The notes under the pieces were generated by a model, which was not told the origin of the DNA, searched no databases, and saw only the letters and a program-made list of their open reading frames with translations. Positions 32,839 to 42,206 of a stretch of 64,000 nt of DNA are shown here, piece after piece. Position numbers and translations under genes: made by a program. The stretch's first letter is position 1; each line of letters starts with the position of its first letter. This DNA comes from VRUE01 sp963742535 (GTDB lineage: Bacteria > Actinomycetota > Thermoleophilia > Solirubrobacterales > 70-9), in the NCBI GenBank assembly GCA_963742535.1, contig CAVUMC010000002.1, forward strand, positions 868,001-932,000, written 5' to 3'.

Positions 32839-34581
32839 ATGGTTTCGCGGATGCCGGCCTCCTCGCAGGTGGGACTGGGCGCGGCTCTGGTCGGCATCGA
32901 GGCCTTCTCGCTCCTCCGCACCCGCCACACGCTGGGGCGCGCCTCCACTCAACAGCGCGAGGAACTGATCGAGCGCCTGCGCCGGCTCGGTGGCGCCCCC
33001 GCGCTCGATGCCTTCAAGTCGATCGTCCTACTCGCCCATGGCACCGACGCCTACGCCGACGAGATTGCCGCGGTCGGCTCGCGACAGCCGCCCTCCCGGC
33101 CGGACCCGGCGCTGAACCTGACGGCGGCGACGGAGTGGCCGACAACCACCAGCTGCGACGTGATCGTGATCGGCTCCGGCGCGGGGGGCGCCTTCGCCGC
33201 CCGGGCGCTCGCCCGCGCCGGCCTTGACACGGTGATCGTCGAGGAGGGAGAGCGCTGGACCGTCGACCGCATCCGCTCCTCCCATCCGCTCGAGCGCTTC
33301 GCCTCGATCTACCGCGACGCCGGCACGACGATGGCACTCGGCAACCCGCCGATCGCGCTGCCGCTCGGCCGCGCCATCGGCGGCACCACGGTGATCAACT
33401 CAGGCACCTGCTTCGCGCCCCCACCCGCGGTCGCGGCCGCCTGGCACGAGCAACATGGCCTCGCCCTCGCCAACCCGGAGCTGCTCGGCCCACGCGTCGC
33501 CGAGGCGGAAGCGACGATCGGCGTCGCGCCCGCCGCGATGGAGGTGCTGGGACGCAACGGCGAACTGGCGCTCGAGGGCGCCGCTGCGCTTGACTGGGCG
33601 AGCGCGCCGCTGCGCCGCAACGCGACCGGCTGCCGCGGCGCCTGCCAGTGCGCGATCGGCTGCCCCAACAACGCCAAGGGCGGCGTCCACCTCAACGCCC
33701 TGCCGCAGGCCTGCGAGGCGGGCGCGCGAATCGTCAGCTGCCTGCGCGTGCAGCGGGTGCTGAGCGAGAACGGTCGCGCGACCGGCGTGCTGGCGCATCG
33801 AGCCGACGGCGTCGAGGTGCGGATCTCGGCGCCGCTAGTGGTCGTCGCCGCGGGCGCGATCCCGACCCCGCCGCTGCTGCGCCGCAGCGGCCTTGGGCGC
33901 CACCCGCGGCTCGGGCGCAACCTCTCTATCCATCCCGCCACCGGAATCACCGCCACCTTCGAGGAGGAGGTGATCCCCTGGCGCGGCGTGATGCAGAGCG
34001 TCGGCATCGAGGAGCTCCACGACGAGGGCGTGCTGATCGAGGTCACCTCGACCCCGCCCGGCATGGGAGCGGTCTCGGCGCCGGGCTACGGCACCCACCT
34101 GATGGGCCGCCTCGATCGCGCCGCCAATACGGCGACGATCGGCGCGATGATCGCCGACGAGCCCTCGGGCCGCGTCTTCGGCAGCCGCTACCCGGTCATT
34201 TCCTACCGCCTCGCCAAGGCCGACAAGCGGCGCCTGCGAATCGCGATCGAGGCGATGGCCAAGGTGATGCTCGCCGCCGGCGCGGCCGAGGTCGAACTGG
34301 GCGGCGGTGCGCCCCGAGTGCACTCGGAGTCCGAGCTGCCAGCCGCGATCGAGCGCCTCGACGTCCGCCGCCTCCGCCTCGCCGGCTTTCACCCCAGCGG
34401 CACCGCCGCCGGCGGCTCCGACCCCGCCCGGCACCCCGTCGACCCCGAGGGCCGCCTGCGCGGCATCGAGGGCGTCTGGGTCGCCGACGGCTCGCTCCTC
34501 CCCAGCTGCCCCGGCGTCAACCCCCAGGTCTCGATCATGGCGATCGCGGCTGGGGTCGGCGAGGCCGCGGCGAGCGCTTAG
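32839..34581 (+). CDS. GMC-type FAD oxidoreductase (long-chain alcohol oxidase-like)
   Basis: 580 aa from ATG 32839. CDVIVIGSGAGGAFAARALA is the FAD-binding Rossmann motif, GRAIGGTTVINSGTCF the GMC signature, NATGCRGACQCAIGCPNNAKG a Cys-rich insert typical of the long-chain alcohol oxidase branch, and FHPSGTAAGGSDP plus VADGSLLPSCPGVNPQVSIM the C-terminal catalytic His region. The N-terminus is probably longer. ATG 32750 opens another frame giving MSALGDVAAALLPPEAGALT, which would continue into this one if one base were added in the CCCC at 32808–32811. That points to a natural or assembly frameshift. Confidence 0.85.
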   Translation: MVSRMPASSQVGLGAALVGIEAFSLLRTRHTLGRASTQQREELIERLRRLGGAPALDAFKSIVLLAHGTDAYADEIAAVGSRQPPSRPDPALNLTAATEWPTTTSCDVIVIGSGAGGAFAARALARAGLDTVIVEEGERWTVDRIRSSHPLERFASIYRDAGTTMALGNPPIALPLGRAIGGTTVINSGTCFAPPPAVAAAWHEQHGLALANPELLGPRVAEAEATIGVAPAAMEVLGRNGELALEGAAALDWASAPLRRNATGCRGACQCAIGCPNNAKGGVHLNALPQACEAGARIVSCLRVQRVLSENGRATGVLAHRADGVEVRISAPLVVVAAGAIPTPPLLRRSGLGRHPRLGRNLSIHPATGITATFEEEVIPWRGVMQSVGIEELHDEGVLIEVTSTPPGMGAVSAPGYGTHLMGRLDRAANTATIGAMIADEPSGRVFGSRYPVISYRLAKADKRRLRIAIEAMAKVMLAAGAAEVELGGGAPRVHSESELPAAIERLDVRRLRLAGFHPSGTAAGGSDPARHPVDPEGRLRGIEGVWVADGSLLPSCPGVNPQVSIMAIAAGVGEAAASA

Positions 34582-34602
34582 AGCACCCGCCGCGGCTGCG
34601 AT

Positions 34603-36861
34603 CTATTCGATGATCTTGAACTGACGCTTGGCCGGTGTCGGGTCGGCCAAACCGTTGGCGACGGCGCGCACCTTGAAGACGTGCTTGCCGAGCTTCAGCT
34701 TCTTGTAGGTCTTGGGCGACTTGCAGGGCTTGAACTTCCCCTTGTCCAGCTTGCATTCGAACTTCGCGCCCTTGGCGGGGGAGGAGAACTTGAACTTCGC
34801 GGTGGTCGCTTTGACCTTCCCCTTCGGCCCTGACTTGATTTTCGTGCTGGGCGCGGTGACGACCCCGCAGAGCGAGTCGCGAGTGGGAGCGCAGCCCTCC
34901 GGAACTTTGCCTTTGTCGCCGCCATTGCCACCGGAGTCGTTTTTCGGCACCGCTACCTGAGTGGCAAGCTGAGAGGTGGCTTTCGACACGGTCTGCGTGG
35001 CTGTCACCAGCGTCCCGCCGGCGACAGCCGGGAACGTCGCGTTCCAGTTGCCGCTGCCGTCGGCTTCGACTTCTGCAAGAAAGCCCTGCAGCTCGCCCGC
35101 GGCCGATTCGGTCTTGCTGAAGACGCGCACGGTGGCCCCCGGCGTGGCGGTCCCGCTCGCGCTCGTCTGCGCCGCGGTTGCCACGCTCGGCGGTTGGATT
35201 CCGCCGTTGGCGCCGTTGAGGAGAGCGATGAACGGACCACCGTTGAGGCTGCCACGGTTGCGTGTGATCTCGGTCGCGCTGCCGGGTTCACTCGCTTCTT
35301 CGAGGATCTCGATCGCGGGGCCGCCATTGCTCTCGAGCACGTTCTCGTCGCCGTCGCTGCTGCCGATCGTGTTACCGGTCATCGCCACTCCGGGTGGGTT
35401 CCTGACCTTGATGCCCGGGCCGCCGGAACTGAAGACGGAGTTGCCGCGTACGTCGTTGTCGGGGCTTTCCACCAAGATCCCGACTTCGGTCGGTGCTGTC
35501 ACCGTGTTGCTGGCGATCAGACCCGCGCCGGAGCCGACAACAGTTCTGATCCCGACTCCACCGCCTTCGACTTCGTTGTCGATGATTCGCCCGGTGAGGA
35601 ATCGCGATTCGATGCCGACTCCGCCCGCCATTCGCACGGTGTTGCCTTCGATTTCCGGATCTTCGGCCACGTTCAGGGCGAGGGCGAGAATTCCCTTTTC
35701 GGCGGGTGCCGTCTGTTCGCTGCCGTCGGAGCCGAAACCGATCTGGTTGCCCAACGCATTGAAGTCTTCGCCGCCGCTTTCGCTGACGATCCCTTCGCTG
35801 CCGCCGGCGATGTAGTTCGCGTCTCCCGCTTCGATGCCGCCTACGGTCACTTGTTCGGCGCCGCCGGCCCAGATGCCGATTCCGGCGTTCGCGATCGTGG
35901 CAGTCCCGGCGGCGTTGAGGCCGACGAAGTTCCCGTGGATCGTGGTCGGCCCACTGGCCGGCTTCTCGCTCTGAATTACCGACCCGTTGAGATTGACCCC
36001 CGTCCCCGAGGCACCGGAAATCACGTTGCAGCCGCCGTCGCAGGCAGCGCTGGCCAGTGCGGGCCCTTCGATCGTTGCGCCGATCTCGTTGTCTTCCGCC
36101 TCGATGTCTTCGCTCGGACTGAGGCCGGCACGGCCGGTGATCTCGATGTTCGTGGGGTTGGCCGCCACGACGTCGCCTTTGGGGGTCACCCCGAAGTAGT
36201 TGCCCTGGATCGTCGCGTCGCTCGCCCCCTCGAGATCGAGCCCGACCGCGGCATTGCCTCCGATCACGTTGCGGTCGGCTTCGGCGGTCCCACCGATCGT
36301 CGCACCGTCGGATTTGGGGTCGATGAAGATGCCGGTGCCGTTGCCCGACGCCACCCCGGTCAGGTCGAAGCCGATCCAGTCGCCCTTGGCGACGAAACCT
36401 TCAGAGGCGTTGGCTACGTTGATCCCCGTCAAGGCTCCATTGATCGCCAGGCCCTGGATTTCGACGTCGTCTTCTTCGATCACGAAGAGGGAGCCGCCGC
36501 CGGCCTTGATCACTCCCGCGCACGGGCCTTTGACCCCGGCCGAGGTGTCGCAAACTCCGCCTTCGATCGTCAGCTTGTCGGTGATCGTGGGGAAGGGGGT
36601 GGCGGCGCTGATCGTGTTGCCGTTTTGGCCTTTGAAGACATTGGAGTCGAAAACGATCGAGTCGTCTTCCGTCGTACTGCCGTTTGAGATTTCGATCGCG
36701 GCACGCAACGAGCAGAAACCGGCGTTTGTTTCACAGGGCCCACCAGGGGTTTTGTCAGCTTCATCCGCAGTGGTGTCGACTTTCCATATTTCCGCCTGGG
36801 CGAAAGCGGGAATGGCAAGCAGGCAAACAGCGGCGAGCAGAAGCGAGACGAGGACCTTCAA
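34603..36861 (-). CDS. Secreted right-handed beta-helix protein
   Basis: 752 aa from TTG 36861, eight bases after AGGAGG; a longer frame overlaps the next gene's terminal region. The signal peptide is KVLVSLLLAAVCLLAIPAFAQA. The opening WKVDTTADEADKTPGGPC...GFCSLRAAIEISN is the start typical of CSLREAI-type surface proteins. About 500 residues of Asn/Gly-rich repeats (GNVIGGN-, NxI/V patterns) build a parallel beta-helix. The last 80 residues (KFKFSSPAKGAKFECKLDKG, then PCKSPKTYKKLKLGKHVFKV) are an Ig-like cell-surface module common in Thermoleophilia. Its role outside the cell is unknown. Confidence 0.88.
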   Translation of the reverse strand: MKVLVSLLLAAVCLLAIPAFAQAEIWKVDTTADEADKTPGGPCETNAGFCSLRAAIEISNGSTTEDDSIVFDSNVFKGQNGNTISAATPFPTITDKLTIEGGVCDTSAGVKGPCAGVIKAGGGSLFVIEEDDVEIQGLAINGALTGINVANASEGFVAKGDWIGFDLTGVASGNGTGIFIDPKSDGATIGGTAEADRNVIGGNAAVGLDLEGASDATIQGNYFGVTPKGDVVAANPTNIEITGRAGLSPSEDIEAEDNEIGATIEGPALASAACDGGCNVISGASGTGVNLNGSVIQSEKPASGPTTIHGNFVGLNAAGTATIANAGIGIWAGGAEQVTVGGIEAGDANYIAGGSEGIVSESGGEDFNALGNQIGFGSDGSEQTAPAEKGILALALNVAEDPEIEGNTVRMAGGVGIESRFLTGRIIDNEVEGGGVGIRTVVGSGAGLIASNTVTAPTEVGILVESPDNDVRGNSVFSSGGPGIKVRNPPGVAMTGNTIGSSDGDENVLESNGGPAIEILEEASEPGSATEITRNRGSLNGGPFIALLNGANGGIQPPSVATAAQTSASGTATPGATVRVFSKTESAAGELQGFLAEVEADGSGNWNATFPAVAGGTLVTATQTVSKATSQLATQVAVPKNDSGGNGGDKGKVPEGCAPTRDSLCGVVTAPSTKIKSGPKGKVKATTAKFKFSSPAKGAKFECKLDKGKFKPCKSPKTYKKLKLGKHVFKVRAVANGLADPTPAKRQFKIIE

Positions 36862-36946
36862 GGTTGAGCCTCCTGGCGAGCGAACGGGACGCGGCGACCC
36901 TACTCGCCGATCCGGCGGCCATGCGCAGGTTTTCCCAGCTAATGGA

Positions 36947-37687
36947 CTAGTTACTGAACGGCAGGCCCGGGCCGCTTTGCTGCCACTCGACCTGGCCGAC
37001 GCCCTCGGCGGCGGAGCGGCCGATGACGTCGTCCCACTCGTGCAGCATCGCCTTGAGGCGGGCGACGGCCTCGGGTGGGTGCGAGGCCGCCGTGGAGGCG
37101 AGCTCGAGGGCCGCATCCTCGGTCGCGGCGGCGGGGGCGACGCGGCTGATCAGGCCGAGGCGCAGGGCCTCGTCGGCGCCGACGGTGCGCGAGGAGAGCA
37201 GCAGGTACTTGGCGGTGGCGAGGCCGCAGAGCGTGACCAGGCGCGCCGGGCCGACCGGCACGCCGAGGGCGGCGCCGGGGAAGCGCATGCGCAGGTTGGA
37301 GCCGCCGACTCGCATGTCGCAGGCCACAGCGATCTCAGCACCGCCGCCGACGACGTCGCCGTGGCAAACCGCGATCGTCGGCTTGGGAAAGGCGACGATC
37401 GCGTCGTAGAGGTCAGCGAAGAGCTGCATGCGGCGCACCTTGCCCTCCTCGTCGAGCTCCTCCTTGACGTCGGCGCCGGCGCAGAAGCCCATGTGGTCGG
37501 CGGAGCTGAAGACCAGGACCCGCACCGCCTCGTCGCCGCGAGCGACCGCCACGTGCTCGAGCAGCTCGAGCAGCATCTGGGTGTTGATCGCGTTGCGCGA
37601 CTTGGGTCGCTGCAGGCGCAAGACCGCCACGCCCCGCTCGTCGACTTCGTAACTCGTCACCAGGTCCGCGTCGCTCACGCGGCGCAA
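36947..37687 (-). CDS. Enoyl-CoA hydratase/isomerase (crotonase) family protein
   Basis: 246 aa from TTG 37687 (GTG 37678 possible), one base after the pth stop. LQRPKSRNAINTQML and GFCAGADVKEEL are the CoA-binding crotonase elements; VVGGGAEIAVACDMRVG keeps the first oxyanion-hole Gly and the Glu. The second catalytic Glu of true hydratases, normally in a PEx-LG segment, is replaced (FPGAALGVP has Gly), so water addition is doubtful; isomerase, thioesterase or decarboxylase chemistry is possible. Confidence 0.9.
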   Translation of the reverse strand: MRRVSDADLVTSYEVDERGVAVLRLQRPKSRNAINTQMLLELLEHVAVARGDEAVRVLVFSSADHMGFCAGADVKEELDEEGKVRRMQLFADLYDAIVAFPKPTIAVCHGDVVGGGAEIAVACDMRVGGSNLRMRFPGAALGVPVGPARLVTLCGLATAKYLLLSSRTVGADEALRLGLISRVAPAAATEDAALELASTAASHPPEAVARLKAMLHEWDDVIGRSAAEGVGQVEWQQSGPGLPFSN

Positions 37688-37688
37688 T

Positions 37689-38279
37689 CTATTCGCCCAG
37701 CTGCGCGATCAGCGTTTCGGTCTCGTCGGCGGAGCGCGCGATCAGGTCCTCGACTTGATCGCGGGGCTCGCGAAAGCGCCCGAGCACGTAGGAGGCGACG
37801 ATCTCCGGATCGGTCGAGTCGGGCCGCCCCACCCCCGCCCGCACGCGCCAGAACTCGGCGTCGCCGAAGCCCCGCTTGAGGCTCTTGAGGCCGTTGTGCC
37901 CGGCCAGGCCGCCGCCGAGGCGGACGCGGACCTCACCGAAGGGCAGGTCGATCTCGTCGTGGAGGACGATCACCCGGTCGAGCGGCACTTTGAACGAGCC
38001 GCGCGCCGGCCCGGCCGAGTCGCCGGAGACGTTCATCAGGGTCTGCGGCAATAGGACCGCCACCCGCGAGCCACCCGGTCCGGTTCGCCCTTCGCTCAGC
38101 AGCCCGCCGAACTTGGACTTCGCCTTGGGGAGATCCCAGCGACGGGAGAGCTCCCCGGCGATCTCGAAGCCGATGTTGTGGCGGGTCGCCGCGTAGCGCT
38201 CGCCCGGGTTGCCGAGGCCGACGATGAGGATGCGGTCGCCGCCGCCGTCCTCACCGCGGCCGCGACGGAAAATCGACAG
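37689..38279 (-). CDS. pth: Peptidyl-tRNA hydrolase
   Basis: 196 aa if it starts at CTG 38279, two bases after the rplY stop and six bases behind GGGGAG; no ATG, GTG or TTG suits, and the first ATG at 38063 would remove the active-site half. RILIVGLGNPGERYAATRHNIGF (given here across residues 15–37) includes the catalytic His, and VLLPQTLMNVSGD, VLHDEIDLPFG and GGGLAGHNGLKSL are the other Pth motifs. The enzyme frees tRNA from stalled peptidyl-tRNA. The rplY-pth order is standard. Confidence 0.93.
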   Translation of the reverse strand: MSIFRRGRGEDGGGDRILIVGLGNPGERYAATRHNIGFEIAGELSRRWDLPKAKSKFGGLLSEGRTGPGGSRVAVLLPQTLMNVSGDSAGPARGSFKVPLDRVIVLHDEIDLPFGEVRVRLGGGLAGHNGLKSLKRGFGDAEFWRVRAGVGRPDSTDPEIVASYVLGRFREPRDQVEDLIARSADETETLIAQLGE

Positions 38280-38281
38280 GA

Positions 38282-38962
38282 CTACTCCCCGCCGGAGTCG
38301 CCCGAGTCGCCCTCGGAGTCGCCATCGGCGGCGGCCTCGCCGTCCTCGCCGACCAGCTCTGTCTCCTCCTCGACCTCGGGCTCGGCGACCTCTTCGACAC
38401 GCGGTGGCGAGAGGGTCGCGATCGTTACCTCGTCCGGCTCGTCGGCGACGAGGGTGACGCCCTCGGGCAGGGGAATCGCTGAAAGCTGCAGGGTGTCGTT
38501 GATCTCCATCGCCGAAACGTCGGCGATGAGGTTGTCGGGAATCTCGGTCGGCAGCGCTTCGACGGTGACCTCGCGAGTGACGTGCTCGAGCACGCCGCCG
38601 CCCTTGACGCCGGGAGCGGTCTCGGTGCCCTCGAGCTCGATCACGACGTCGGCCTGGATCGCCTCGTCGAGCCGCACCTCTTGCAGGTCGATGTGCTGGA
38701 GGCTGCCGCGGACCGGATGGTGCTGCTGCTCCTTGACCACGACCGGGACGGCTTTCGCCCCCTCGATCTCCAGATCGAAGAGCGCCGCGCCTTCACCCAG
38801 CAGGACGCGGATCTCTCGTTCGGGCGCCTGGAAGGCGCGCGCGTCGGAGCCGCCGCTGTAAACGACGCCTGGCACGAGACCCTCGCGCCGCAAGCGACGG
38901 GAGGTGCGCGAGCCGAAATCGCTGCGCGGTGCTGCCTTCAAGGTTTCGCGTCCTTTGGCCAT
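38282..38962 (-). CDS. rplY: 50S ribosomal protein L25 (general stress protein Ctc)
   Basis: 226 aa from ATG 38962; the longer frame overlaps the divergent gene. MAKGRETLKAAPRSDFG and RRLRREGLVPGVVYSGG form the 5S rRNA-binding L25 domain. Then QHHPVRGSLQHIDLQEV and the TL5/CTC C-terminal beta domain (LEHVTREVTVEALPTEIP) follow, and a very acidic tail of about 45 residues. It is co-transcribed with pth. Confidence 0.95.
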   Translation of the reverse strand: MAKGRETLKAAPRSDFGSRTSRRLRREGLVPGVVYSGGSDARAFQAPEREIRVLLGEGAALFDLEIEGAKAVPVVVKEQQHHPVRGSLQHIDLQEVRLDEAIQADVVIELEGTETAPGVKGGGVLEHVTREVTVEALPTEIPDNLIADVSAMEINDTLQLSAIPLPEGVTLVADEPDEVTIATLSPPRVEEVAEPEVEEETELVGEDGEAAADGDSEGDSGDSGGE

Positions 38963-39002
38963 TGGGACGGGAGAGGATAGAGAAAGAGGAGATTCCGGGC
39001 CT

Positions 39003-40454
39003 GTGACAACCTTCGAGCCGATGAGCGAGGGCTCAAAGATCCCCAAGGGCCGCGTGCGCCGCTCGGCCAAGCTGGGCTCGATCGTGGGTGGTCAAGCCGC
39101 CCGCTATGCGGGGACCAAGGCGACCAACGTCGCCCGCTCAGAGGAGTCGAGCAAGGAGCGGCTCGAGCAGCGCCACCTGGAGACGGCGATGAAGATGGTC
39201 GGCGCCCTGGGCCAGATGAAGGGCGCGGCGATGAAGCTCGGGCAGTTCGCCTCCTTCATCGACACCGAGTTCATCCCCGAGGAGTACCGCGAGATCTACC
39301 AGGAGCAGCTGGCGAAGCTGCGCACAGACGCACCGGCGATGCCTTGGGAGAAAGTCGAGAAGGTGCTGGAGGAGGAGTACGACGGCGAACCACTCTCCGA
39401 GCTCTTCGCCGAGTTCGAGCAGGAGGCCTTTGCCGCCGCCTCAATCGGCCAGGTCCACAAAGCCGAGCTGCTCGACGGGCGCGCCGTCGCGGTCAAGATC
39501 CAGTACCCGGGGATCGCCGAGGCGCTCGACGCTGACCTGCGCAACGCGGGCACGATCGTGCGCCTGGCCCGCGCCCTCGCCCCCGGCCTCGATGCCAAGG
39601 CGATCGCCAAAGAGCTGCGCGAACGGGTGATGGAGGAGCTCGACTACGAGTACGAGGCGCAGAACCAGCGCACCTTCTCGCGCGCCTACCGCGATCACCC
39701 CTTCATCTACGTGCCGGAAGTGATCACGCGGCTCTCGCGCCGCCGCGTGCTGGTCACCGAGCTGGTCAAAGGGCTCGACTTCGAGCAGATCAAGGCGCTG
39801 CCCGACGAGGAGCGCAGCCGCTTCGGCGAGATCGTCTTCCGCGGCAGTTTCGGCTCGATCTACCACCTGCAGCACTTCAACGCCGACCCCCACCCCGGCA
39901 ACTACATGCTGATGGAGGACGGCCGGGTCGCCTTCATCGACTTCGGCATGACCAAGAAGCTCGACAACGAGCAGATCGTGCTCGAGCAGCGCGCCTTCGA
40001 CGCCGCCTCGCGCGATGACCCGGAGGCCTTCCGCGCCGCCCTGCACGACCTCGGCTTCATCAAGAACCCCTCCAAGCTCGACGCCGAGCGCCTGATGGAG
40101 CACATGGGAGCGGTCGGCGGCTGGTACATCGAAGACCGCGAGATCGAAATCAACGCCAAACGAGTGATGAAGATCATCGAGTCGACCAACGACCCGCGCT
40201 CTGAGTACTACGACCTGATGCGGCGCGAGGCGATGCCGGCCGACGAGCTGATGGGCCGGCGGATGGAAATCGGCGTCGTCGCCGTGCTCGGCCAGCTGCG
40301 GGCAACGCGCAACTGGCACCGGATCATGCGCGAGTGGATCTACGCCGACCCGCCCTCGACGCCGCTCGGCGAGCAGGAGTGGGAGTACTTCGAGGGAAGA
40401 GGCGTGATGCAGAGACCGATCGTCGAGCGAGCGATGGAAGGAGAGCAGCGATGA
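39003..40454 (+). CDS. ABC1/AarF (UbiB) family protein kinase-like
   Basis: 483 aa if it starts at GTG 39003 behind a GAGGAG; ATG 39021 is the alternative. MKGAAMKLGQFASF is the KxGQ motif of the ABC1 family, AAASIGQVHKAEL the Ala-rich loop, AVAVKIQYPGI the lysine strand, FNADPHPGNYML the catalytic loop and FIDFGMTKKL the DFG magnesium motif. ABC1 proteins are atypical kinases or ATPases linked to isoprenoid-quinone or membrane-lipid metabolism. The next gene starts in an ATGA overlap, pairing it with a membrane protein. Confidence 0.92.
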   Translation: MTTFEPMSEGSKIPKGRVRRSAKLGSIVGGQAARYAGTKATNVARSEESSKERLEQRHLETAMKMVGALGQMKGAAMKLGQFASFIDTEFIPEEYREIYQEQLAKLRTDAPAMPWEKVEKVLEEEYDGEPLSELFAEFEQEAFAAASIGQVHKAELLDGRAVAVKIQYPGIAEALDADLRNAGTIVRLARALAPGLDAKAIAKELRERVMEELDYEYEAQNQRTFSRAYRDHPFIYVPEVITRLSRRRVLVTELVKGLDFEQIKALPDEERSRFGEIVFRGSFGSIYHLQHFNADPHPGNYMLMEDGRVAFIDFGMTKKLDNEQIVLEQRAFDAASRDDPEAFRAALHDLGFIKNPSKLDAERLMEHMGAVGGWYIEDREIEINAKRVMKIIESTNDPRSEYYDLMRREAMPADELMGRRMEIGVVAVLGQLRATRNWHRIMREWIYADPPSTPLGEQEWEYFEGRGVMQRPIVERAMEGEQR

Positions 40455-41308
40455 GCCGGATCAAACGTGGTTGGGGCTTGACCAAGAAGAGCTGGGGGTT
40501 GCTGCGCGCAAACCCCGAGCTGCTGCGCTTCCCTCTCTACGGCGGCGTCGCAACAATCGTCGCCGCGATCGTCGTTGTCGGCCCCGGCATCTTCCTGATC
40601 GAGGAAGACCAGGCGGTGTTCGGCGGCGCCATCGCCGTGATTGGCTTCTACCTGCTCGCCCTCATCGGCACCTACTTCAGCGTCGGCCTCGCCGCCGCCG
40701 CCAACATGGTCTTCCAGGGCCAGCAGGCGACCGTCGCCGACGGACTCGCCGTCTCGCGCAGCCGCTTCTCGCAGATAGCCGGCTGGGCGGCCGTTTCAGC
40801 CACGATTGGGATCGCGCTTAGCGCTTTGGAGAACCAGGGCGCAATCGGCCAGATCGCCGGCCGCCTGCTCGCCGTCGGCTGGTCGCTGATCACCTTCCTC
40901 GCCGTGCCCGTGATCGCGCTCGAGGGAACCGGCCCGTTCCAGACGCTGAAGCGCTCCTCCAGCCTCTTCAAATCGCGCTGGGGAGCCCAGGTGACCGGCA
41001 ACATCGCGATTGGCGGCGCCGTCTTCCTCTTCGGCGTCCTGCCCTCGGGCCTGCTGATCTTCGCCGGCTTCCTGATCTGGGCCTCGGCCAGCTTCGCCGG
41101 TGCCCTGCTGCTGGTGATCGGGGTGATCGGCCTGGCGATCTCGATGCTCGTCTCCAGCGCCCTCAGCAACATCTTCGGCGTTGCCCTCTACCGCTACGCC
41201 CTCGACGGCGAGGCCGTCGGCGGCTTCACCTCCGAGGATCTCGAGTCCGCGGTACGGACCAAAGGCGGTCGCAACGCGCCGCCGACGGCGACGCCCGGCA
41301 CCGTCTGA
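40451..41308 (+). CDS. DUF6159-like multi-pass membrane protein
   Basis: 285 aa starting at the ATGA overlap with the ABC1 gene. The N-terminus MSRIKRGWGLTKKSWGLLRANPELL is typical of this membrane family. About six hydrophobic segments follow with Gly/Ala-rich helices and a conserved-looking GPFQTLKRSSSLFKSRWG in the middle. Function unknown. Coupling to the ABC1 kinase and a one-base gap to an ABC transporter ATPase suggests a lipid or envelope operon. Confidence 0.8.
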   Translation: MSRIKRGWGLTKKSWGLLRANPELLRFPLYGGVATIVAAIVVVGPGIFLIEEDQAVFGGAIAVIGFYLLALIGTYFSVGLAAAANMVFQGQQATVADGLAVSRSRFSQIAGWAAVSATIGIALSALENQGAIGQIAGRLLAVGWSLITFLAVPVIALEGTGPFQTLKRSSSLFKSRWGAQVTGNIAIGGAVFLFGVLPSGLLIFAGFLIWASASFAGALLLVIGVIGLAISMLVSSALSNIFGVALYRYALDGEAVGGFTSEDLESAVRTKGGRNAPPTATPGTV

Positions 41309-41309
41309 C

Positions 41310-42206
41310 GTGCCCCAACTCGAGGTCCGCAACCTCACCAAGCGCTACGGCAAGACCGTCGCTGTAGAGAGCCTCTCCTTCGGAGTCGAGGCGGGGAGGG
41401 TCACCGGCTTCCTCGGCCCCAACGGGGCAGGCAAGACGACGACGATGCGGGCCTTGCTCGGCCTGGTCAGGCCGAGCGCCGGCGAGGCCCTGGTCGAGGG
41501 TCATCTACCGGCCGAGATGACCGACCCGCTGCGCACGATCGGCGCCGCGCTCGAGGCCACCGCCTTCCATCCCGGGCGCAGCGGACGCAACCACCTGCGG
41601 GTTCTCGCCGCTGCCGCGAGCATTCCCACGTCCCGAGTCGAGGAGGTGCTGGCGATGGTCGAGTTGACCGACGCCGCCGATCGTCGCGTCAAGGGCTACT
41701 CGCTGGGCATGCGCCAGCGCCTGGCGCTGGCCGCGGCCCTGCTCGGCGAGCCCCGCATCCTCATCCTCGACGAGCCCGCCAATGGCCTTGACCCACAGGG
41801 GATGCGCTGGCTGCGCAACCTGCTGCGTGAGCAGGCCGCGGGTGGCTGCACCGTCTTCATCTCCAGCCACCTGCTCGCCGAGATCGCCCAGACCGCCGAC
41901 GAGCTGGTCGTCATCCGCGACGGCAAGCTGGTCGCCAAGACCTCGCTTGACGAGTTCACGACGGGCTCGACCGCGCGGATGCGGGTGCGCTGCGCTGACC
42001 CGGCCGAACTGGCGAGCGCCCTGGAGGGCCGCGGCGCGGGAGTCGAGCGCGACGGTGACGGCGCGCTGCTGGTCAGCGCCCTCGACGGCGAGGCGATCGG
42101 TGAGGCGGCGCTCGCCGCCGGCATCGCCCTGCACGAGCTGGCCCCGCTGCGCTCGAGCCTCGAGGAGCGCTTCCTCGAGCTGACCGGCGAGGAGGCCCCA
42201 GAGTGA
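41310..42206 (+). CDS. ABC transporter ATP-binding protein
   Basis: 298 aa from GTG 41310, one base after the preceding stop. GFLGPNGAGKTTTMRALLGL is Walker A, VKGYSLGMRQRLALAAALLG the signature, RILILDEPANGLDP Walker B, and CTVFISSHLLAEI the switch histidine. The C-terminal 70 residues are the extension common in CcmA/DrrA-type exporters. The permease overlaps it by four bases (GTGA). Confidence 0.95.
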   Translation: MPQLEVRNLTKRYGKTVAVESLSFGVEAGRVTGFLGPNGAGKTTTMRALLGLVRPSAGEALVEGHLPAEMTDPLRTIGAALEATAFHPGRSGRNHLRVLAAAASIPTSRVEEVLAMVELTDAADRRVKGYSLGMRQRLALAAALLGEPRILILDEPANGLDPQGMRWLRNLLREQAAGGCTVFISSHLLAEIAQTADELVVIRDGKLVAKTSLDEFTTGSTARMRVRCADPAELASALEGRGAGVERDGDGALLVSALDGEAIGEAALAAGIALHELAPLRSSLEERFLELTGEEAPE

